Below the pieces are notes generated by a model that worked only from the letters and a program-made list of their open reading frames with translations, was not told the origin of the DNA and did not search any database. The translations under genes and the position numbers were made by a program. A stretch of 64,000 nt of DNA. Source: an uncultured bacterium (GTDB lineage Bacteria; Planctomycetota; UBA1135; GCA-002686595). This document shows positions 52,713 through 62,748 of the stretch, piece after piece. Where the stretch lies: positions 62,001 to 126,000 of the forward strand of contig CALLKX010000012.1 of NCBI GenBank assembly GCA_938083085.1, in the 5' to 3' direction. Each line of letters begins with the position of its first letter. Position 1 is the first letter of the stretch.

Positions 52713-54590
52713 TCAGGCTCCCGCGTGCTCGTCGAGGACGCGCTTGATCTCGGCTTCGATCTCGGTGACGAGGAACGGCTGGCCGGTGACCTTGTTGAAG
52801 GGGATGTAGTTGTGGTCCGGAAGTTCGCCGCGCAGGAGGGATGTCATCTGTGCCACGTTCATCTCGGGGATCAGGACAACCTTGAACCGAGCGAAGATCT
52901 CGTCGAGCCCGTGGGGCAGCGGCCACACGTGGGTCAGGTGGATCCTGGAGACGCTCTGGCCCTTGGCCTGCGCGTTCTCGACGGCCTGTCGGAGGATGCC
53001 GACCGTGGAGCCCCAGCCGAGCACCAGGACGTCACCGGACTCGGCGCCGTGCACCTCGGGGGTGGGGATGGAGTCCGCGACGTTGCGCACCTTCTGGTGG
53101 CGCATGTCAGTCATGGCCTGGTGGTTGTCCGGGTCGTAGCTGATGTTGCTACTCGGGGCCTTCTCGAGGCCGCCGATCCGGAACTCCATGCCGGGGGTCC
53201 CCGGCTTGACCCAGGGGCGCGCGAGCTTCTCGTCGCGTCCGAAGGACTGGAAGTCCTCGGTCTTCTCCTCGGTGAACCGCACGGGGAACGGCTTGAGCGT
53301 GTCGAGGTCCGGGAGGGCCCAGGGCTCGGCGCCGTTGGCGATGAAGTTGTCCGAGAGCAGGATGACCGGGGTCATGTACTGCACCGCGATCCGGCAGGCG
53401 TCGATCGACAGCTCAAAGGCGTCGCTGGGCTTGCTGATGGCGATGACGGGCATGGGCGCGTCGCCGTTACGACCGAAGATGCTGCTCAGAAGGTCAGACT
53501 GCTCGACCTTGGTGGGCATGCCCGTGGAGGGGCCGGCGCGCTGGACATCGACGATCACGAGCGGGAGCTCGGTGGAGATCGCGAGGCCCATGGCCTCGCC
53601 CTTGAGGGCCATGCCAGGTCCAGAGGTCCCGGTCATGCCCAGGCTCCCGGCGAAGGAAGCGCCGATGGCGGAGCAGATGGCCGCGATCTCGTCCTCGCTC
53701 TGGATGGTCACGACGCCGTGGTTCTTGTAGCCCGCGAGAAACTCCAGGACGCTCGAGGCCGGGGTGATCGGGTACGAGCAGTACACGGGCTTGATGCCGG
53801 CGAGCTTGGCGCCAGCGACCAGGCCGATGGCAAGGGCTTGGTTGCCCATGACGTTGCGATAGGTGCCCGGCTGAAGCGTCGCCTTGGGGACCTCGTATTG
53901 GCCCTGGAAGAGCTCGCGGATGTCCCCTGCGTTGTACCCGGCCTTGAGCGCCGTCTGGTTGGCAGCGATGAGGTCATCCTTGCCCTTGAACTTCTCTTCC
54001 AGCCACTCGAGCGTCGGCTCGAGGGGGCGGCTGTACACCCAGTACATCAGGCCCAGGGTGTAGAAGTTCTTGCAGCGCTGCTTGTCCTTGTTGGAGAGCG
54101 GCGAGTCGGCGAGCGCCTCGGAGACGCGGGAGTTGATGCCGACCTCGATGACGCGGAAGCCGTCCAGGGTCCCGTCCTCAAGGGGGTTCGTGTCGCACTT
54201 CGCCTTCTTCAGGTCCGTCGCCTTGAAGGCGTCGGTGTTGACGATGACGATCCCGCCCTTCTTCAGCGTGTCGATGTTGACCATCAGCGCCGCAGGGTTC
54301 ATGGCAACGAGCACGTCGGGCTGGTCGCCCGGCGTGTGGATGTCAGAGGAGCTGAACTGCAGCTGGAAGCCAGAGACCCCCGGCCGCGTCCCGACTGGCG
54401 CCCGGATCTCGGCGGGGAAGTCGGGGAGGGTCGCGAGGTCGTTCCCGAACAGCGCGCTGGTGCGCGTGAACTGGTTCCCCGTCACCTGCATTCCGTCGCC
54501 GGAGTCGCCGGCGAAGCGGAGGACAACGCGGTCGAGCTGCTGGAGGGGGAGCTCACCTGCGGAGGTGTCTTGGGCGGTCGGCGGAGTCAT
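52713..54590 (-). CDS. korA: 2-oxoacid:ferredoxin oxidoreductase, fused gamma-alpha subunit
   Basis: The 625-residue protein fuses the gamma domain (N-terminal about 200 residues: RVVLRFAGDSGDGMQVTGNQ) with the alpha domain. In the alpha domain, the pyruvate/oxoglutarate-binding part shows CSYPITPASSVLEFLA, SEDEIAAICSAIGASFAG and GTSGPGMALKGEAMGLAIST. The C-terminal transketolase-like domain includes VLGWGSTVGILRQAV and THVWPLPHGLDEIFARF. Such KorA proteins form a two-subunit enzyme with KorB. An alpha-proteobacterial or actinobacterial-type KorAB is typically oxygen tolerant. Confidence 0.95.
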   Translation of the reverse strand: MTPPTAQDTSAGELPLQQLDRVVLRFAGDSGDGMQVTGNQFTRTSALFGNDLATLPDFPAEIRAPVGTRPGVSGFQLQFSSSDIHTPGDQPDVLVAMNPAALMVNIDTLKKGGIVIVNTDAFKATDLKKAKCDTNPLEDGTLDGFRVIEVGINSRVSEALADSPLSNKDKQRCKNFYTLGLMYWVYSRPLEPTLEWLEEKFKGKDDLIAANQTALKAGYNAGDIRELFQGQYEVPKATLQPGTYRNVMGNQALAIGLVAGAKLAGIKPVYCSYPITPASSVLEFLAGYKNHGVVTIQSEDEIAAICSAIGASFAGSLGMTGTSGPGMALKGEAMGLAISTELPLVIVDVQRAGPSTGMPTKVEQSDLLSSIFGRNGDAPMPVIAISKPSDAFELSIDACRIAVQYMTPVILLSDNFIANGAEPWALPDLDTLKPFPVRFTEEKTEDFQSFGRDEKLARPWVKPGTPGMEFRIGGLEKAPSSNISYDPDNHQAMTDMRHQKVRNVADSIPTPEVHGAESGDVLVLGWGSTVGILRQAVENAQAKGQSVSRIHLTHVWPLPHGLDEIFARFKVVLIPEMNVAQMTSLLRGELPDHNYIPFNKVTGQPFLVTEIEAEIKRVLDEHAGA

Positions 54591-54801
54591 CGTTGGGCTT
54601 GGGCGTGGGCGCCGGAAATTGGCAGGAGAGGATAGGCCCGACCCCGGTGCAGATGAGCACCCATCCGAACAGAAGCCTCAGCATCGGCACCTGAACATCA
54701 CCCGGACGCGGTCTGAGGCACAGGAAAGCCCTCTCCGGGGCGCCTCTAGAGGTTCGCCGGACGTGCCCTCGGGGAGGCGCCGGATGGCGCCTTAGCCGCG
54801 C

Positions 54802-55317
54802 TCAGATGGAGCAGACCCGCGATTTCGCGCGGTCGCGCATTCCACCCTGAAGGTCCGTGGCGCGGACCTGGGTCTCCAAGGACCGGTCAATCGCCTCCGC
54901 GACGACCTCCGGATCGCAGCTCTCGGGCAGCAGGAACGCGATCTCGGCGTCGTCCAGCGCGCCGCACGGGAGCTGGACGTGGAAGTCCACGTAGAGCGTC
55001 TCGATCACCATGGTCAGCGCCAGAGCGGCGTCCGAGCGGCTCCTGATCCTCGCCAGTGAGGCGACCAGGGGGATCGAGGCCTTCGCTCGCACGTAGCCCT
55101 CGGGAGCCTTGGACCACCTGGACATCCAGGGGTCGCCGTTGATCAGGAGGTACTTCGAGACCTCCACCCAACGACTCTTCGAGGCCTTCGCGACGGTCTC
55201 ATCTGGGGATCCGTCGTCGCAGGGGTCCGCGGAAATCAGCCTGAATTGCGGCCGCTCCGTCCCCGTGGAGGGTCCGGCGGGGTCGAACTGGTCGTCAATG
55301 GAGTCGGACTCGGTCAT
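54802..55317 (-). CDS. Hypothetical protein
   Basis: The 171-residue protein has no signal peptide. An acidic, Pro/Ser-rich N-terminus (to about residue 45) is followed by KYLLINGDPWMSRW and an alpha/beta core ending SRVCSI. I recognise no family. The start at 55317 gives MTESDSIDDQ. The gene is divergent from the HEAT/vWA gene; the 141-base spacer must hold both promoters. Confidence 0.55.
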   Translation of the reverse strand: MTESDSIDDQFDPAGPSTGTERPQFRLISADPCDDGSPDETVAKASKSRWVEVSKYLLINGDPWMSRWSKAPEGYVRAKASIPLVASLARIRSRSDAALALTMVIETLYVDFHVQLPCGALDDAEIAFLLPESCDPEVVAEAIDRSLETQVRATDLQGGMRDRAKSRVCSI

Positions 55318-55457
55318 GTGGTGCACGCGGTGCTGGGCTAGTGGTCGTCCAGATGACCCCTCGCACTGAACTGGAATCGGGGCCCGTACGTCCCCCCCTT
55401 CTCCTCTCGCACCTCCGTTACGATCCTGGTGCAACTACGGCCCGCCCACCTCGTTCG

Positions 55458-57377
55458 ATGCACCCCATCCAGCAGACCTCCCCGGCCCAGATGACCCCTG
55501 TGGCCCAGATGACCCCCTTGGCGACCTCCTCGGCATGGGGCTGGGTTGAGGGCCTCGGGGGGCTCCTGAGTGCTCAACGGTGGATGCTCGTGCTCATGCT
55601 GGCTCTCGCCATGCCCTCTGGCGCCCTCGCCGCAGCGCCTCAGAATCGGGCGCTCGAGATCTCCTCGACGATCCGCCGCGAGGGGGATAAGACGCCCTCG
55701 GCCCTCTTCGAGGAGCTCGGAGTTCTCGGGTCTGCTCAGGCCTTCGGCGTGCTCGAGCGTTCGCTGTCGCAGGTCAAGTCGGCCTCCAAGTTCGGCGCGA
55801 TCTTCCGCGCGATGCGTCACTTCCTCCCGGACGCGGATCTTGGACCGAAGGCGGTTCGGCTCACGCTGCGCTACGCCAAGGGGCGCGACAAGGCCGAGGC
55901 TCCCCAGGCGGCGAACGCCCTGGCGAGCTTCGGGGCAGGCGCCACCGAGGCCCTCCTCGAGCTGGCAGAGCAGGGAAAGCTACCCCGAGCGCGCGCCACC
56001 GCGCTGCGGGGGCTGCAAGCGGAGATCCTTGAGCGCGGCGACCTGGACCTGCTCGACCTGGTCCTGGAGTCCTGGGTCACCCCCCGCTCCGGCACTCAGG
56101 CCCAGGCCTGCGCCGTGCTCGCCTCGTTCCGGGAGCTGGACGCCCTCAAGCGGATGGCGAAGTTCCTGGGGTCGAAGAAGGCCTCCTACCAGATGCGTCA
56201 GACCATCCTGCGGGCGATGGCGGCTCACCCCTTTGGAACGAGTGCCGTCTTGGATGAGGGGGTCGAGCAGGTCCTCTACCGCGGGCTGCAGGTCAAGGAT
56301 TCACGGCTGCGCTACTACGCCCTGGACTCCATGGCGACCCGCGGCGGGACGGAGAGCCTGCCCGCGGTCACCAGGCTCACCAAGGACAAGGATCCGGCCG
56401 TTCGCCGTCTCGCCCTGCTGGTGGTCCTGCGGAGCACCTCGAACAGCAAGGGGGCGATGGGGCTCTCGCGCTCCTCCGATCCGGTCGCTCGCCAGGCCGC
56501 GGCCATCTTCCTCGCGGAGAGCTCCGGGCGGGACGCCTTGGGTGCCCTGCACGCCTTGCTCGAGGACGAGAACTCCTCCGTCCGCGCCGAGGCGATCCGT
56601 CAGATTGGACGGCGTCGGGAGGTGGCCTCCATCCTGCCGCTGATCGAATGCCTCTCCCGTGAGAAGGGGCGGCTCCGGGGCGACGTCCACTTCGTGCTCA
56701 CGATGATGACGGGGTTGGACCTGGGGTTCAGGGTCGGGTCCTGGAGGAGCTTTTGGAGGGACAGGGGCGAGGGATTCCAGATGCCGACCCTCGAGGAGGC
56801 GCGCAAGGTCGCGGCCGAGCTCGCGGCGAATCAGAGCGAGGAGGGCATGTCCGCCGTGTCCTTCTACGGGCTGACCGTGATCTCGGACAGCTTCGCCCTC
56901 GTGGTGGACACCTCGGGCTCGATGACCGCCAACGTGAAGGACGGCAAGACTCGGCTGGATATCGCCAAGGAGCAGATCAACCAGGCCATCAAGCGCATCC
57001 GAGCGGGGTCGCTCTTCAACATCATCCCCTTCTCCGACAACGCGTTCCCGATGGAGGAGGTGCTGATCGAGATGGACGATTCACTGCGCGAGGACTCGGT
57101 GCTCTACGTCGAGGGCCTCCGCGCGGCGGGGGGGACCAACGTCTACGAGGGCCTCGCGGCGGCCTTTGAGGACGAGTACGTCGACACGATCTACCTGCTC
57201 ACCGACGGCGATCCCAGCGCTGGCGCCATCACGGACCCGCTCGCGCTCCGCGAGGAAGTCGAGCGCTGGAACTCGGTCCGTGGCATCCGGATCCACTGCA
57301 TCTCTGTCGGAAAGGCGAGCCCCCTCCTGAGCGGCATTGCAGACGACTCGGGCGGAGACTACACGGAAGTAAAATAA
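55458..57377 (+). CDS. HEAT-repeat and von Willebrand A-domain protein, secreted
   Basis: The roughly 639-residue protein has an N-terminal Gln/Thr/Pro-rich lead with two QMTPxA repeats and a signal segment (MLVLMLALAMPSGALAA). HEAT-like repeats span about residues 60-430 (ARQAAAIFLAESS, AVRRLALLVVL). A vWA domain follows in about 475-639, with the MIDAS motif VVDTSGSMTAN, the Thr in GGTNVYEGL and LLTDGDPSAG. vWA domains bind metal and protein partners. The start is uncertain; the ATG at 55584 would give the signal peptide at the very N-terminus. Confidence 0.85.
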   Translation: MHPIQQTSPAQMTPVAQMTPLATSSAWGWVEGLGGLLSAQRWMLVLMLALAMPSGALAAAPQNRALEISSTIRREGDKTPSALFEELGVLGSAQAFGVLERSLSQVKSASKFGAIFRAMRHFLPDADLGPKAVRLTLRYAKGRDKAEAPQAANALASFGAGATEALLELAEQGKLPRARATALRGLQAEILERGDLDLLDLVLESWVTPRSGTQAQACAVLASFRELDALKRMAKFLGSKKASYQMRQTILRAMAAHPFGTSAVLDEGVEQVLYRGLQVKDSRLRYYALDSMATRGGTESLPAVTRLTKDKDPAVRRLALLVVLRSTSNSKGAMGLSRSSDPVARQAAAIFLAESSGRDALGALHALLEDENSSVRAEAIRQIGRRREVASILPLIECLSREKGRLRGDVHFVLTMMTGLDLGFRVGSWRSFWRDRGEGFQMPTLEEARKVAAELAANQSEEGMSAVSFYGLTVISDSFALVVDTSGSMTANVKDGKTRLDIAKEQINQAIKRIRAGSLFNIIPFSDNAFPMEEVLIEMDDSLREDSVLYVEGLRAAGGTNVYEGLAAAFEDEYVDTIYLLTDGDPSAGAITDPLALREEVERWNSVRGIRIHCISVGKASPLLSGIADDSGGDYTEVK

Positions 57378-57464
57378 TCTAGAGTATACTAATGTGTGGG
57401 TTGAGCCTTGTTCAGGGCTCTCAGGCGGGATCGACGGGTGAGTTGACTGGTACGCTTCCCTCCG

Positions 57465-59846
57465 ATGGAAGGCTCCCAAACGACCTCGGACCCCGGCGAG
57501 CCCAACGTCCTCCTGGAGGTATTCCCCGGCGCCTTTCTGCTCGGCGGGGCGACGGCGCTGATCGCAGGCGTCCTGCAGGTGGCCGCGGTCCCCGCTCACC
57601 TGGGCCAAGGGGCCCGGGACCTCGAGCAGGTGGCGCTGGCTGTAGGTTGGTTCGATCACCTCGCCGAGGCGCTCTTCGCGACGACCCTGGGCATGCTCAT
57701 GGTGGCCGCGGCGCGGCGGACGGGGCGGCGCTCGGTGCGGGTGGGGGTCTTTGCGGTGGTGGTCCTGCTGCTGCTGACTTACCTCGCGGGCTTCCCCGGC
57801 GGCGCCGTCGGCCTGACAGTCGGCAGCATCGGGGCGGCCGGTCTCATCACGGCGGGCTTGTTCGCCGTCGACGCCCTCGGCCTTCGTGGGCGTGCAGCGC
57901 TTGCGGTCGGCCTGTTGCTCGGGGTCGGCCCTACGTGGTGGGCGGCCGCGCGTATCCAGGCGGACAGCCCCGGGATTCCGGTTCGGGTCGTGCTCTACGA
58001 CCTCGTCGCCGCGCCCGACCTCTTTGAGAACCTGCAGGCCCGCCCAGGCGCGGAGCCTGGCGTCGGCGTCCTCACGCCGGCGGTGGACCAGCAGACAGAC
58101 ACCGGGGACAAGCCCGCGCTCATCATGCCGCCCCCCGCGGCGCAGGTCATGACGGTCCCGGTCTCCGCGGGCTCGGTTCGACTGATGGCCTCGGTGGGCG
58201 CGGATGGGTCCGTCGTCCAGCGGCTACCCCGCGAGCTCGAGGCCCTGCGGGTCCGCTACCGGATCCTCGTGGATGGTGACGAGGCCTGGTCTGAGGTCGT
58301 CGAGCACCGCCGCATGCCAGCCGGCCTCTGGGACACCAGCGTCTTCCGCTGGCGTCACGTGGCGGGGCCCGGGGGGCCGGGGATCCCGGTGACTGGCGGG
58401 CAGAGCCTGCGCTTCGAGACCGCCTTGCTGTGGGACTCGGAGGAGGAGCGCGCGCTCCTCGAGGGGCTCGGCGCGGAGGGCCTTCAGCTCGGCTTCGGAG
58501 GCGTGACCCTCGAGAAGGAGTTCCGCGAGCCCCGGCGACTGGCGACTCCAGACGCGCCCAACATCGTGTACGTGGTGATGGACACCCTGCGGCGCGACCG
58601 CCTCAGCCTCTACGGCTACGAGCGGCCGACGACGCCTCGGCTGGACGCCTTCGCCAGCGAGGGGCTCGTGTTCGAGGACGCCTACACGACGTCCAGCTGG
58701 ACCTGGCCGTCCACCGCCTCTCTCTTCACCGGGCGGCTCCCCGATTCCCACGGCGTCAAGAGCTCCAAGGCGTGCACCTTGAGCCAGCGTCTGCCCACCC
58801 TCGCAGAGGCCCTGCAGGCACGCGGCTACAGCACCGCGGCCTTCGTGGGGAACCCCATCGTCGAGCCCAACCGCTACTTCGATCAGGGCTTCGAGACGTT
58901 CGAGGTCGAGGTCCCCAAGTTCCGCATGTCGGACGAGGTGATGCCCGCCGCGCTCCAGTGGATGGAGGCCCACGCGCCGGTGCGCTTCTTTCTCTACCTG
59001 CACCTGGTCGACCCCCATACACCCCACCGGCCTCACCCCGCCGAGGCGGCGCGCCTCGAGCTGCCGTCTCCGCCCGCCGGCTGGCCCGAGCGAGGCCTGG
59101 ACGGCGTCCCCTCGGACCCCGCGCCGACGCCGGAGATCAGCGAGTACTCGAGCCAGCTCTACGACGCGAGCGTCGCCACGGGGGACCGCTGGTTCGGGGT
59201 GCTCTTGGACGAGCTAGACCGACTGGACCTCTCCACGCGGACCATCGTGGTCTTCACTTCGGACCACGGTGAGGAGCTCTTCGAGCACGGCCGACACGGC
59301 CACGGCCACGAGGTCTTCGACGAGCTGGTCCGCGCCCCCCTCGTGATGCGAGGCCCCGGGATCCCGGTCAGGCGCCGCGTCGGCGTGGTCTCCAATCGTT
59401 ACATCCCGACCACCCTCGCGACCCTCGCGGGCGCGACCCTGCGGACGCCGGGCCTCCAGGTCCAGCTGGTCGAGGACCAGCTGCCCGACGAGGCGCTCTT
59501 CGAGACCACGAAGGGGGTCTGGGGCAAGGCTCGCTATCAGCAGCTCTTCGGGCTCCGTCGCGGCGCCGCCGCGTTCCACCTGCGGGTCCGTCCGACGGAA
59601 GATGACCCGCTCGGCCCGGAGCCCGCAGCGGGGGGTGACCTGCGCGTCTTTGACGTGATCGGCGACCCGGAGCAGCAGCGTGACCTGGCGGGCATGCGCC
59701 CGGCGAAGGACGAGGCCGGGGAGCGGCGGATCCGTGAGCTGGTGGAAGAGGCGCTGGAGTCGCGGCCGCCGCTGGTCCTCGGCGTTGGCGCGCAGGGGCA
59801 GCAGCAGCTCGAGCAGATCGGATACGCCGACGGGCGCGACCGCTGA
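57465..59846 (+). CDS. Membrane sulfatase-like protein without the formylglycine cysteine
   Basis: The 793-residue protein has about five N-terminal membrane helices (residues 15-165), then a linker and a sulfatase-like domain from about 365 (NIVYVVMDTLRRDRLSLYGY). It keeps FTSDHGEELFEHGRHGHGHE. The formylglycine motif is replaced by SWTWPSTASLFTG, with Thr in place of Cys. The membrane part plus this domain resembles LtaS-like or phosphoethanolamine-transferase enzymes. An AT-rich TATACT at 57385-57390 precedes it. Its end, QLEQIGYADGRDR, matches the style of the other sulfatase-like gene. Confidence 0.87.
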   Translation: MEGSQTTSDPGEPNVLLEVFPGAFLLGGATALIAGVLQVAAVPAHLGQGARDLEQVALAVGWFDHLAEALFATTLGMLMVAAARRTGRRSVRVGVFAVVVLLLLTYLAGFPGGAVGLTVGSIGAAGLITAGLFAVDALGLRGRAALAVGLLLGVGPTWWAAARIQADSPGIPVRVVLYDLVAAPDLFENLQARPGAEPGVGVLTPAVDQQTDTGDKPALIMPPPAAQVMTVPVSAGSVRLMASVGADGSVVQRLPRELEALRVRYRILVDGDEAWSEVVEHRRMPAGLWDTSVFRWRHVAGPGGPGIPVTGGQSLRFETALLWDSEEERALLEGLGAEGLQLGFGGVTLEKEFREPRRLATPDAPNIVYVVMDTLRRDRLSLYGYERPTTPRLDAFASEGLVFEDAYTTSSWTWPSTASLFTGRLPDSHGVKSSKACTLSQRLPTLAEALQARGYSTAAFVGNPIVEPNRYFDQGFETFEVEVPKFRMSDEVMPAALQWMEAHAPVRFFLYLHLVDPHTPHRPHPAEAARLELPSPPAGWPERGLDGVPSDPAPTPEISEYSSQLYDASVATGDRWFGVLLDELDRLDLSTRTIVVFTSDHGEELFEHGRHGHGHEVFDELVRAPLVMRGPGIPVRRRVGVVSNRYIPTTLATLAGATLRTPGLQVQLVEDQLPDEALFETTKGVWGKARYQQLFGLRRGAAAFHLRVRPTEDDPLGPEPAAGGDLRVFDVIGDPEQQRDLAGMRPAKDEAGERRIRELVEEALESRPPLVLGVGAQGQQQLEQIGYADGRDR

Positions 59847-59865
59847 GCAGCCGCGCCCGTCGGCG
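59825..59865. terminator. 14-bp hairpin spanning the sulfatase-like gene end
   Basis: The arms 59825-59838 and 59852-59865 are perfect complements with a 13-base loop that contains the TGA stop codon. Convergent genes lie on both sides, so it may end both. Confidence 0.6.
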
Positions 59866-59896
59866 GTCCCCCTTCGGGGCGAGTGAGGCGCAGGCG

Positions 59897-61261
59897 CTAG
59901 CTGCTCACCCTGGTGGCGGACAGGTGGTCGACCAGGTCCATCTTGGTCAGGATGCCGACGGGGTGGTGGTCGTCGTTCACGACCACGCCCACGGTCTCCT
60001 TGGAGAACATCTCGAGGAGGCTGCGGGCCGGGTCCTTCTCGTGAACGGTCTCCACGTTCCTGAACATCATCTCAGCCACTGTGGCGTTCAGCTGAGCGCG
60101 ACCGTCGACGATCCGGCGCAGGAGATCGGACTCGGTGACGATGCCGACCAGGCGGCCGTCATCCACCACGGGGAGCTGGCTGATGCCGGCCTCCTTCATG
60201 CAGCCGATGGCCTCGCTGAGGGTCTGCTCGCCGCTGGCGGTGATGACGTCGCGGGCGGGGAGCCGGCTGATGAGCGAGCCGCAGGAGTCCTCCTCCCATG
60301 ACGGCTCGGTGAAGCCGTGCTGCTTCATCCAGCCGTCGTCCATGAACTTGGTCATGTAGTTGCGCACGCTGTCGGGGAGGATGACCACGAAGGTCTTGCC
60401 CGGGCCCACGCGCTTGGCCACCTCGACGGCTGCGGCCATGGCCGTGCCGCATGAGCCGCCGCAGAGCAGCCCCTCCTCGCGGATGAGGCGCCTCGCCATG
60501 AGGAATGAGGGGTGGTCCTCGCTCTTCACCCACTCGTCCACGAGGCTGCGATCGAGCACGTCAGGGATGAAGTCGTACCCGATGCCCTCGACCTTGTAGG
60601 CGCCAATCGGCGCGGGGCCGGCGAGGATCGAGCCGACGGGGTCGACGCCGATGATCTTGACGTTCGGCGCGTCCTCCTTGAGGCGGCGAGCGCAGCCCGA
60701 GAGCGTTCCGCCGGTGCCGGCGCCTGAGACGAAGTAGTCGAACTGGCCGCCGTCGGTCTGCTCGAGGATCTCCACCGCGGTGCCCTCGTAGTGAGCGAGC
60801 GGGTTGTTCTCGTTGGAGTACTGATCGAGGATGTGCGCGTTCGGCAGCATCTTCTGGAGCTGCTTGGCGACACCGATGTGGCTCTCGGGGTCGTCCCATG
60901 CGGCATCGTTCGGGGTGCGGATGATCTCCGCTCCGAGCGCCTCGAGAACGACCTGCTTCTCGCGGCTCATCTTCTCCGGCATCGTGATGATCATCCGATA
61001 GCCGCGCACGGCCGCAGCGAGCGCCATGCCGATCCCGGTGTTCCCTGAGGTGGGCTCGATGAGCGTGTCCCCGGGCGTGATGCGGCCGGACTTCTCTGCC
61101 TCGAGCACCATGCGCCGGCCGATGCGGTCCTTGATGGAGCCGCCGGCGTTCATGAACTCGCACTTCACCAGAAAGCGGCAGCCGGTCTCTTTGCCGACCT
61201 TCTGGAGCTCAACCAGCGGCGTGCAGCCGATCGCGTCGAGGATGGATTTGAGGGGGCCCAT
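59897..61261 (-). CDS. cbs: Cystathionine beta-synthase
   Basis: The 454-residue PLP enzyme joins serine and homocysteine in transsulfuration. The N-terminal catalytic domain shows the PLP lysine in [11 protein letters not shown] (Lys44), SGNTGIGM and the phosphate loop [10 protein letters not shown]. Two CBS domains end it (about 335-454, [17 protein letters not shown] and [16 protein letters not shown]). It is close to cysteine synthase, but the CBS pair and the length favour cystathionine beta-synthase. With the desulfurase and bacillithiol genes it points to sulfur and cysteine supply. Confidence 0.9.
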   Translation of the reverse strand: MGPLKSILDAIGCTPLVELQKVGKETGCRFLVKCEFMNAGGSIKDRIGRRMVLEAEKSGRITPGDTLIEPTSGNTGIGMALAAAVRGYRMIITMPEKMSREKQVVLEALGAEIIRTPNDAAWDDPESHIGVAKQLQKMLPNAHILDQYSNENNPLAHYEGTAVEILEQTDGGQFDYFVSGAGTGGTLSGCARRLKEDAPNVKIIGVDPVGSILAGPAPIGAYKVEGIGYDFIPDVLDRSLVDEWVKSEDHPSFLMARRLIREEGLLCGGSCGTAMAAAVEVAKRVGPGKTFVVILPDSVRNYMTKFMDDGWMKQHGFTEPSWEEDSCGSLISRLPARDVITASGEQTLSEAIGCMKEAGISQLPVVDDGRLVGIVTESDLLRRIVDGRAQLNATVAEMMFRNVETVHEKDPARSLLEMFSKETVGVVVNDDHHPVGILTKMDLVDHLSATRVSS

Positions 61262-61408
61262 GGGGTGCGACCTGGGCGCGCGCCGCGCCGTGCGTGATGG
61301 GGAAGGGGGTGCTCGATCGGCGACCCATGCCGCCGGTTCACGCGAAGAGTGTAGTGGGCAGGAGCCCTCGGGGGACCGTCCAACGTACGGCCCGCTCGCC
61401 AGCGGGGG

Positions 61409-61780
61409 TCACCCGGGCTGGTCCCCGAGCATCACCTGGATCCGCCCCTGGGGGTCCAGGGCTGTTGGGTAGACCTCGATCGACGTCTCCGCGGCCTCCT
61501 CAGCGTCGCCCTTTGGCGCCCAGGTGCAGCGCCCCGTGTCCAGGGAGTAGCGCCAGCGATGCCAGGGGCATGCGATCTCTCCCCCCGCGCTGGAGCCTTC
61601 CCAGAGCGGTCCGTCGAGGTGGGGGCACCAGGCGTCGATGGCCACGACCCGCTCTCCGTCCCGCACCAGGGCCAGCTTGCCCTGCGGCGTCTCCACCAGC
61701 TGCGGAGACCGCTCGGTCACAGCGGCGCCATCGACGTCGGTCGCGAAGACTTCGGGGCCCCGGGGTTCGTGCTCGGTCAT
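61409..61780 (-). CDS. Rieske [2Fe-2S] domain protein
   Basis: The 123-residue single-domain ferredoxin has Cys52 and His54 in WCPHLDGP and Cys71 and His74 in CPWHRWRY. This is the Rieske fingerprint. It lacks a signal and resembles the small NirD-like or dioxygenase-type ferredoxins. The partner is not known. The start at 61780 is divergent from the RNase gene with a 26-base gap. Confidence 0.9.
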   Translation of the reverse strand: MTEHEPRGPEVFATDVDGAAVTERSPQLVETPQGKLALVRDGERVVAIDAWCPHLDGPLWEGSSAGGEIACPWHRWRYSLDTGRCTWAPKGDAEEAAETSIEVYPTALDPQGRIQVMLGDQPG

Positions 61781-61806
61781 GTCGCCAACGTATGGTCCTT
61801 CGAGCG

Positions 61807-62709
61807 ATGGCCCAAGACACGTTCGTGACCAAGGTCCCCCGGGGCCAGTTCGCCGCTCTCCGGGCGCGGCTCTCCGCCGGCAGCTTCGAGTACGGGACGG
61901 TGCCCTACGCGGAGTTCCGCGCGAAGGGGGAGGGCGTCGTGGCCACCCTGTATTCCTCGGGCAAGTTCGTGGTTCAAGGCGGGGATCCGGCGGCCTTCGT
62001 GGCCCGCTGGACCGACCTCGACCCCGGGGCGTCGGCGGCGCCAAAGGCCCGAAAGTCCGCGCGAGAGGATGCCCCCCTGGACCTCGACCCCCCGGTGACG
62101 GGGAGCGATGAGGCCGGCAAGGGCGACTACTTCGGGCCCCTGGTGGTCGCCGCCGTGCGAGCGGACGGGGACATGCTGGAGCGGCTCACGGCCCTGGGCG
62201 CGGCGGACTCCAAGACCCTCACCGACAGTCGCGCGCTGAAGCTCGGCGCCCAGCTCCGCGACGAGGTGGAGTTCGCGGTCCGGCGGGTGGACCCCAACGA
62301 GTACAACGCGATCTACCCCGATTATCCCGCCCTCAACCCGATGCTGGCGGACCTCCACGCGGAGGTGATCGGGCAGCTGGCGCAGCCCGGGGAGAACGTG
62401 CTCGTGGACCAGTTCGAGCGCCGCGGGCTCGTCCGCGAGCGCCTGGAGCCCCTGAAGATCCGGCTCACCGAGGTGCCGCGCGCCGAGCGCCACGCCGCCG
62501 TCGCCGCCGCGAGCATCATCGCCCGTCAGGAGTTCCTGCTCGGGCTCGCGGAGCTCTCGGAGGACTTCGGGATGCCCCTGCACAAGGGCGCGGGCGCCCC
62601 CACTGATGCGGTGGGGCGTCGCCTGGTGGAGGAGCAGGGGGAGGAGGCGCTGCAGGGCGCCGCCAAGCTCCACTTCAAGAACACCCGGAAGATCCTCGAC
62701 CGTCTGTAG
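61807..62709 (+). CDS. rnhC: Ribonuclease HIII
   Basis: RNase HIII cuts RNA in RNA-DNA hybrids. The 300 residues contain an N-terminal TBP-like substrate-binding domain (about 1-75, GVVATLYSSGKFVVQGGDP). The catalytic part has GSDEAGKGDYFGPLVVAAV (Asp101, Glu102), AADSKTLTD and VDQFERRG (Asp201). The N-terminal domain distinguishes HIII from HII. An in-frame opening runs upstream to 61294, but the ATG at 61807 gives the standard N-terminus. Confidence 0.95.
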   Translation: MAQDTFVTKVPRGQFAALRARLSAGSFEYGTVPYAEFRAKGEGVVATLYSSGKFVVQGGDPAAFVARWTDLDPGASAAPKARKSAREDAPLDLDPPVTGSDEAGKGDYFGPLVVAAVRADGDMLERLTALGAADSKTLTDSRALKLGAQLRDEVEFAVRRVDPNEYNAIYPDYPALNPMLADLHAEVIGQLAQPGENVLVDQFERRGLVRERLEPLKIRLTEVPRAERHAAVAAASIIARQEFLLGLAELSEDFGMPLHKGAGAPTDAVGRRLVEEQGEEALQGAAKLHFKNTRKILDRL

Positions 62710-62748
62710 GTGCTCCTCGGAGGAGGCTGAACCTACATTCCGAGCCTC

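Noticed and set aside
52725-54635. 636-residue plus-strand frame
   Set aside because: It lies over korA, which has all family motifs on the other strand.
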